Shown: piece after piece, positions 6,915 to 10,340 of the stretch
How positions within the stretch are numbered: position 1 is the stretch's first letter
How the letters are laid out: each line of letters opens with the position of its first letter
From: Litoreibacter sp.
GTDB taxonomy: Bacteria > Pseudomonadota > Alphaproteobacteria > Rhodobacterales > Rhodobacteraceae
Assembly (NCBI GenBank): GCA_013042765.1
Contig: JABDPP010000308.1
Coordinates: 1 to 10,340 of the forward strand
Direction of reading: 5' to 3'
DNA: 10,340 nt
Program-made: the position numbers and the translations under genes
The notes under the pieces: model-generated
Databases searched by the model: none
What the model was told of the DNA's origin: nothing
Seen by the model: only the letters and a program-made list of their open reading frames with translations

Positions 6915-6971
6915 TTCAGCCGCACTTGCTTCAGCGCCTGAAAGGCACAGAGCCAGCCCTCGACGGAGCCG

Positions 6972-6985
6972 TTGATACGCGTCAA
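6972..6985 (+). promoter_or_regulatory. FNR/FixK-type box upstream of PCMT/esterase gene
   Basis: TTGATACGCGTCAA fits TTGA-N6-TCAA with matching half-sites TTGAT/GTCAA. It lies 57 nt before the ATG at 7043. Unlike the other three boxes there is no -10-like hexamer 21-22 nt downstream (AACCTG is found there). A weaker TAAACG (7026-7031) would place the box near -60, as in class I promoters, with a start almost at the ATG. Confidence 0.6.
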
Positions 6986-7042
6986 TCGGGAGGCGCGAAA
7001 CCGTGGCAACCTGCGCCCGTAGTGCTAAACGGTTCTCTTCTC

Positions 7043-9046
7043 ATGTACGACTTCACGAAACTCCGTCAGAACATGGTCCGAAAGCAAGTCGAAGCCCGCG
7101 GCGTGACGGCAGCCAATGTGCTTGCAGCCATGGGCAAGGTGCCGCGCGAGAAGTTCGTGACCGAAAGCCTGCGGGGCCTGTCTTATGACGACCGCCCGCT
7201 GGTGATCGCCGAGGGTCAGATCCTGCCGCAACCCTACGTGGCAGCCTTCATGATAGAGGCGCTTGGCCTGACGGGGGGCGAGAGGGTGCTGGAGATTGGG
7301 GCTAGCACCGGCTACGCCGCCGCGGTGCTGGCCCAGATCGCGGCCGACGTTTACACGATCGAGCGTGTCGGCCAGCGCGCCGAACGCGCAGCGAGCACGC
7401 TGCAAAAGGCGGGTTACAGCAACGTCCACTTGCTCCATGCCGACGGCACGCGGGGCTGGGCGGAACACGCACCCTTTGACGCAATTCTCGTCGCGGGTGC
7501 GGTGCCCTATGTCCCCGAGACCCTGAAGAACCAGCTCGCCACCGGCGGCCGTATGGTCGTGCCCGTCGGTATCGACCTGCGCGCGCAGGAACTCGTCCGC
7601 CTCACTCGTCTGCCCGACGGGCAGTTTGAACAGGAGGACATCGCAGACATACGTTTCGTGCCAGCCATCAGTGAGATGCACTGGGAGGGCGAAACGCCGC
7701 GTTCCGAGACGCGACAGCCGCGCATCCTTGCTCCTGACAGTGATACAGACCGGACGCTGCCCGCCCTCATCGTCAAACACGCCGAGGTGTTCGAGCGCAT
7801 CGAAGACGCCGACCTCTCCCCCCTTCTCGAGCGGATCGGCGACCGGCGAGTGGTCCTGATTGGGGAGGCAAGCCACGGCACCTCGGAGTTCTACCAGATG
7901 CGCGCCCGGATCACTCGACAACTCATCGAACAGAAGGGCTTCAACATCGTCGCGGTGGAGGCCGACTGGCCCGACGCGGCCCGCATCGATCGCTACGTGC
8001 GCGACAAGCAGACCGCCCCGTCTGACTGGGCGCCCTTTGCACGGTTCCCGACGTGGATGTGGCGCAACACCGAGACGCAGAACTTCGCTGACTGGCTGCA
8101 TGAATACAATTCGGCGCGTCCGGCGCGCAACCGAACGGCCTTCTATGGGCTCGATCTCTACAGCCTGTTTAGTTCGGCCCGCGCGACCATCTCCTATCTT
8201 GAAGGGGTCGACGAGAAGCTGGCCCGTCTGGCACGCCGCCGCTATGGCTGCCTGAGCCCATGGGAAGACGAGCCCACCGCCTATGGTCGTGCTGCTTTGG
8301 GAGAGGCGTTCCGAACCTGCGAAACTGAAGTCACACAGGTTCTCACGGACCTGCACCGCAAGCGTGCCGAGTATAGCGGGCAGGACGGGGAAGGCTTTCT
8401 GGATGCCACGCAGAACGCCTACCTCGTCGCCAATGCCGAACGTTATTACCGGATCATGTATTACGGCTCCCGCGCGGCGTGGAACCTGCGCGACAGCCAC
8501 ATGTTCGAGACCCTCCAGAATGTGATGCAGTTCCACGGCCCGCGCGCAAAAGCCGTGATCTGGGCTCACAATTCCCATATCGGAGATGCCCGCGCGACCG
8601 AGATGACGGCCCGCGCGGAGCACAATCTGGGCGAGCTTTGCGCCAAGGGTTTTGGACAAGACAGCTACCGGATCGGGTTTGGCACGGATCGCGGTACGGT
8701 CGCGGCCGCGGCGCGATGGGACGGTGCGATGGAAACCATGGACGTGCGCCCCGCCCACCGGCTCAGCTACGAGCACCAGTTCAAGCTCACCGGCTTGCCC
8801 GGCCTGATCCTGCCAATGCGTCCGGGTCAGGAACTGGAAATGGTCGAAGAATTGGTAAATCCGCGGCTCGAACGCGCCATCGGCGTGATCTACCGCCCGC
8901 AGTCAGAGCTCGCCAGCCACTATTTTGAGGCAGCCCTTCCGCACCAGTTTGACGAATATATCTGGATTGAAGAAACCAGCGCCGTCACCGCCCTTTCTGC
9001 AAGCCGCGATCGTGGGATGCCCGACACCTACCCGTTTGGGGTTTGA
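7043..9046 (+). CDS. Isoaspartate O-methyltransferase/erythromycin-esterase-like fusion
   Basis: A 667-residue two-domain protein. Residues 1-215 are a protein-L-isoaspartate methyltransferase (Pcm type), which uses SAM to start repair of isomerised Asp/Asn in damaged proteins: NMVRKQVEARG (10-20), GQILPQPY (58-65) and SAM motif LEIGASTGYAAAV (83-95). The usual Ser of the GQxxSQPY motif is Pro here. Residues about 240-655 form an erythromycin-esterase-like domain with LIGEASHGTSEFY (272-284; E275, H278), VAVEADW (E306) and WAHNSHIGD (H509, H512), which hold the family's catalytic Glu/His residues. These chromosomal homologues have no proven macrolide activity, so the substrate is unknown. The frame opens from a TTG at 6926, but the methyltransferase homology begins at the ATG at 7043. 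No Shine-Dalgarno sequence precedes it, so a leaderless or weakly initiated message is possible. The C-terminus converges on the next gene with a 12-bp gap. Confidence 0.94.
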   Translation: MYDFTKLRQNMVRKQVEARGVTAANVLAAMGKVPREKFVTESLRGLSYDDRPLVIAEGQILPQPYVAAFMIEALGLTGGERVLEIGASTGYAAAVLAQIAADVYTIERVGQRAERAASTLQKAGYSNVHLLHADGTRGWAEHAPFDAILVAGAVPYVPETLKNQLATGGRMVVPVGIDLRAQELVRLTRLPDGQFEQEDIADIRFVPAISEMHWEGETPRSETRQPRILAPDSDTDRTLPALIVKHAEVFERIEDADLSPLLERIGDRRVVLIGEASHGTSEFYQMRARITRQLIEQKGFNIVAVEADWPDAARIDRYVRDKQTAPSDWAPFARFPTWMWRNTETQNFADWLHEYNSARPARNRTAFYGLDLYSLFSSARATISYLEGVDEKLARLARRRYGCLSPWEDEPTAYGRAALGEAFRTCETEVTQVLTDLHRKRAEYSGQDGEGFLDATQNAYLVANAERYYRIMYYGSRAAWNLRDSHMFETLQNVMQFHGPRAKAVIWAHNSHIGDARATEMTARAEHNLGELCAKGFGQDSYRIGFGTDRGTVAAAARWDGAMETMDVRPAHRLSYEHQFKLTGLPGLILPMRPGQELEMVEELVNPRLERAIGVIYRPQSELASHYFEAALPHQFDEYIWIEETSAVTALSASRDRGMPDTYPFGV

Positions 9047-9085
9047 GCCGCACGGAAATCAGGGTTTGACCGAAACCCAAACCCC
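9038..9085. terminator. Possible terminator between convergent genes
   Basis: GGGGTTTG (9038-9045) pairs with CAAACCCC (9078-9085). Inside it GGGTTT/AAACCC (9062-9067 with 9073-9078) forms a tighter 6-bp hairpin with a 5-nt loop. The structure covers the meeting point of the two convergent genes and lies partly within both coding ends. No T-run follows, so termination is only a suggestion. Confidence 0.25.
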
Positions 9086-9643
9086 ATCGACGTTAACAGT
9101 CGCGGGTTTTCCGCAATGGAACATGTAGTAGGTAAAGCCCGAATGCGGCAGCCGGATGATGTCTCGCCGTCCGATCAGCTTTGCCGCTTTCTTGTGAACG
9201 TCCGTACCATGCATGCTGCTCATTCTCAGGGTCTGGGCCGGGGACACGAGCATGTTCTGGTTCGGCTTCTTGGGACCGAAGGCACCTTCGCGGATCAGAA
9301 CCGGCTGCGCGCCCGGACGACCTTCGAGAAAGTCGACGTCGAGCTTAATCTTGTCGATCCATTCAATGCGCACGAAGTCGCCGGAAAACGTCTTTACCTG
9401 ATCGCGCAATCGCAGTGCTTCGATCGGGAGCTGCCCGAAAATCGTGGTGATCTTGGATTTTCCGTAGAACCCGGGAAGGGTCCAGATCTCGCGCTCGCTC
9501 GGGTTGCGCGTGGGACGGACGCGCTGACGCAGGGCCGGGCTGGGCTTGTTAGCCGCCTGACCCAGATCGCTCGTACTCTCCAGCACGGAGCTGATGATCT
9601 GATCGGCGGTTTTGGGGCGTCTTACTTGCACGGCTCTTTTCAT
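9059..9643 (-). CDS. Hint-domain (Hedgehog/intein-like) protein without catalytic Cys
   Basis: A 194-residue protein. Residues 1-52 are basic and low in recognisable structure. Residues about 55-190 resemble the alphaproteobacterial Hint_2 family: LPGFYGKSKITT stands where active members read CFxxGTxIxT; then LPIEALRLRDQV (72-83), VRIEWIDK (91-98), PVLIREGAFGP (114-124), MLVSPAQTLRM (131-141), and a final MFHCGKPATVNVDGVWVS (174-191). Active Hint domains self-process through an N-terminal Cys; here Gly58 occupies that place, so self-cleavage is unlikely. Most relatives are C-terminal parts of larger secreted or cell-surface proteins, whereas this is a stand-alone short form with no signal peptide. 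The ATG at 9643 follows GAAGGTG (9655-9649) by 5 nt. It has no evident functional link with the stress genes. Family call is by motif reading and is moderately sure. Confidence 0.72.
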   Translation of the reverse strand: MKRAVQVRRPKTADQIISSVLESTSDLGQAANKPSPALRQRVRPTRNPSEREIWTLPGFYGKSKITTIFGQLPIEALRLRDQVKTFSGDFVRIEWIDKIKLDVDFLEGRPGAQPVLIREGAFGPKKPNQNMLVSPAQTLRMSSMHGTDVHKKAAKLIGRRDIIRLPHSGFTYYMFHCGKPATVNVDGVWVSVKP

Positions 9644-9648
9644 TTTTA

Positions 9649-9655
9649 CACCTTC
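9649..9655 (-). promoter_or_regulatory. Ribosome binding site of Hint-domain gene
   Basis: GAAGGTG on the minus strand lies 5 nt before the ATG at 9643 and supports that start. Confidence 0.6.
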
Positions 9656-9676
9656 ACTAACTAACCCTACGACCCG

Positions 9677-9690
9677 CTACATCGACGTAG
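9677..9690. repeat. Palindrome upstream of Hint gene
   Basis: CTACATCGACGTAG is a 14-nt palindrome with one mismatched pair, 34 nt before the Hint-gene ATG. It could be an operator or a leader hairpin. No known regulator site was recognised. Confidence 0.35.
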
Positions 9691-9694
9691 GAAA

Positions 9695-9733
9695 ACCTGC
9701 CGAAAAGTGAACTTTCGCCCGTTTCCGGCAGGT
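9695..9733. repeat. Inverted repeat upstream of Hint gene
   Basis: ACCTGCCGAAAA (9695-9706) and TTTCCGGCAGGT (9722-9733) pair at 11 of 12 positions around a 15-nt loop. It lies just upstream of the palindrome at 9677. With no T-run it looks more like an operator or leader structure than a terminator. Confidence 0.45.
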
Positions 9734-10195
9734 CCAACTTTATCCCACATCTTGTCGTCGAAGTCATCCGACGTATCGAGCAGAATGGATACTCTTTACT
9801 CGCTACAGGGATCACTTGACCCTCGAAACGCGGTCGCATTGAGGCTCAACTGATCCGAAACATGACGAAGTTTCGACGGGAATCTGACCCACGATTTGAA
9901 CGCAGAAATGCCTCATTTTTCGATTTCGAAACAATTGCGTAGCGTTTGTCAGCCAACCGACAGGAAAGTCCACAAGACGCCGTGTGATTGTTCTCGGTCT
10001 AGCGACACTGCACGCGGAAATTCACCATTAGGAACTGTGGTCAAAGCGCCTTTTTTCGATTGTGCCTGAAACAGAAACACACAGTTTTCAATCGCTTAAC
10101 GCCATTTCAGCCGCCTCAACTTCCAAACTTTCCAACCAGCACCTCTCAATTTCCGAAGCGATTCCCCAACGATTGACCCACCCAATGGCAAGGTC

Positions 10196-10340
10196 TCACC
10201 CGGCGATCGCGTCCGCCATTCGGACCGAAAGTGCGTGGATCGATAGGGCTGGCGACTCTCCTCCGCCGCTTGAAGGAAAGACGCTGGCATCGGCAATGTA
10301 GAGATTGGAATGATCGTGTGATCGGCAGGCGGCATTCACC
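10196..10340 (-). CDS. GMC-type oxidoreductase, C-terminal end
   Basis: Only the last 47 codons and the TGA (10198-10196) are in the window; the frame enters from the right edge at 10339. The sequence carries the closing signature of the glucose-methanol-choline (GMC) flavoenzyme family: SHDHSNLYIADASVFPSSGG followed by SPALSIHALSVRMADAI. It corresponds to the family's D/N-L-x-V-x-D-x-S-x-F-P segment, which helps bind FAD, and the final helix. GMC enzymes oxidise alcohols or sugars with FAD; the substrate cannot be told from this end. It is on the same strand as the Hint gene but more than 550 bp upstream of it, so co-transcription is doubtful. Confidence 0.83.
   Translation of the reverse strand, partial: VNAACRSHDHSNLYIADASVFPSSGGGESPALSIHALSVRMADAIAG

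Larger units (their letters stand above)
9661..10195. other. Gene-free stretch with inverted repeats
   Basis: No open frame here shows a ribosome site or recognisable protein. Base composition is visibly more AT-rich than the flanking genes from about 9840 to 10150. Near the Hint gene it holds a palindrome and a hairpin (listed separately). Further on there are TTGAGGCTCAA (9839-9849), a run of six T (10050-10055) without a convincing stem before it, and two similar TTTTTCGATT tracts (near 9916 and 10050). No FNR/FixK-type box is present. The promoter of the Hint gene should lie here, but I could not place it. Confidence 0.55.

Noticed and set aside
6926..7042. N-terminal extension of the methyltransferase/esterase from a TTG
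   Set aside because: No homology in the extension, no ribosome site, and it overlaps the FNR/FixK-type box.
7025..8776. 583-codon open frame on the minus strand
   Set aside because: It lies fully antisense to the methyltransferase/esterase gene, whose motifs are clear. The translation shows no family features and is a mirror effect of GC-rich codon use.
9657..9839. 60-codon minus-strand frame upstream of the Hint gene
   Set aside because: It has no ribosome site and is interrupted by both inverted repeats; no family features.
1..10340. tRNA, rRNA, CRISPR arrays, insertion sequences or attachment sites
   Set aside because: No regular repeat-spacer units, transposase motifs, terminal repeats or tRNA-like folds were seen on either strand.

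Overview
The window looks like chromosome of an alphaproteobacterium, with Rhodobacterales-like gene content (GC-rich coding DNA, an alphaproteobacterial Hint-domain protein, a CheR-containing hybrid kinase, a Cfa-type methyltransferase). This placement is inferred from protein style alone. It holds six complete protein genes and two genes cut by the window edges.

Layout. Four genes run on the minus strand in the left half: a helix-hairpin-helix DNA-binding protein (1-257, continues off the left edge), a 1174-residue CheR/PAS/histidine kinase/receiver protein (370-3894), a two-CBS-domain protein (3998-4417) and an Hsp20 small heat-shock protein (4715-5236). A 442-bp divergent spacer (5237-5678) separates Hsp20 from a plus-strand pair: cyclopropane-fatty-acid synthase (5679-6914) and a fusion of protein-L-isoaspartate methyltransferase with an erythromycin-esterase-like domain (7043-9046). 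Converging on the fusion gene is a minus-strand Hint-domain protein without its catalytic cysteine (9059-9643). A roughly 550-bp gene-free, AT-richer stretch with inverted repeats follows, and then the C-terminus of a GMC-type oxidoreductase (10196-10340, minus).

How it may work together. Most of the genes protect or repair macromolecules: protein folding (Hsp20), protein repair (isoaspartate methyltransferase), membrane lipid modification (Cfa) and DNA binding (HhH). The notable regulatory signal is that TTGA-N6-TCAA, the FNR/FixK/Dnr-type palindrome, occurs exactly four times. Every copy is intergenic and upstream of a gene: HhH protein, CBS protein, Cfa, and methyltransferase/esterase fusion. 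In three cases a -10-like hexamer sits 21-22 nt downstream, as in activated class II promoters. The kinase in the same cluster has a second PAS domain that aligns without gaps to the FixL haem-PAS core and keeps the haem-ligating His (H734) and the distal Arg (R754). The locus therefore reads as an oxygen- or redox-responsive stress-protection module with its own candidate oxygen sensor. Haem binding, the identity of the FNR-family regulator and any link between sensor and boxes are inferences.
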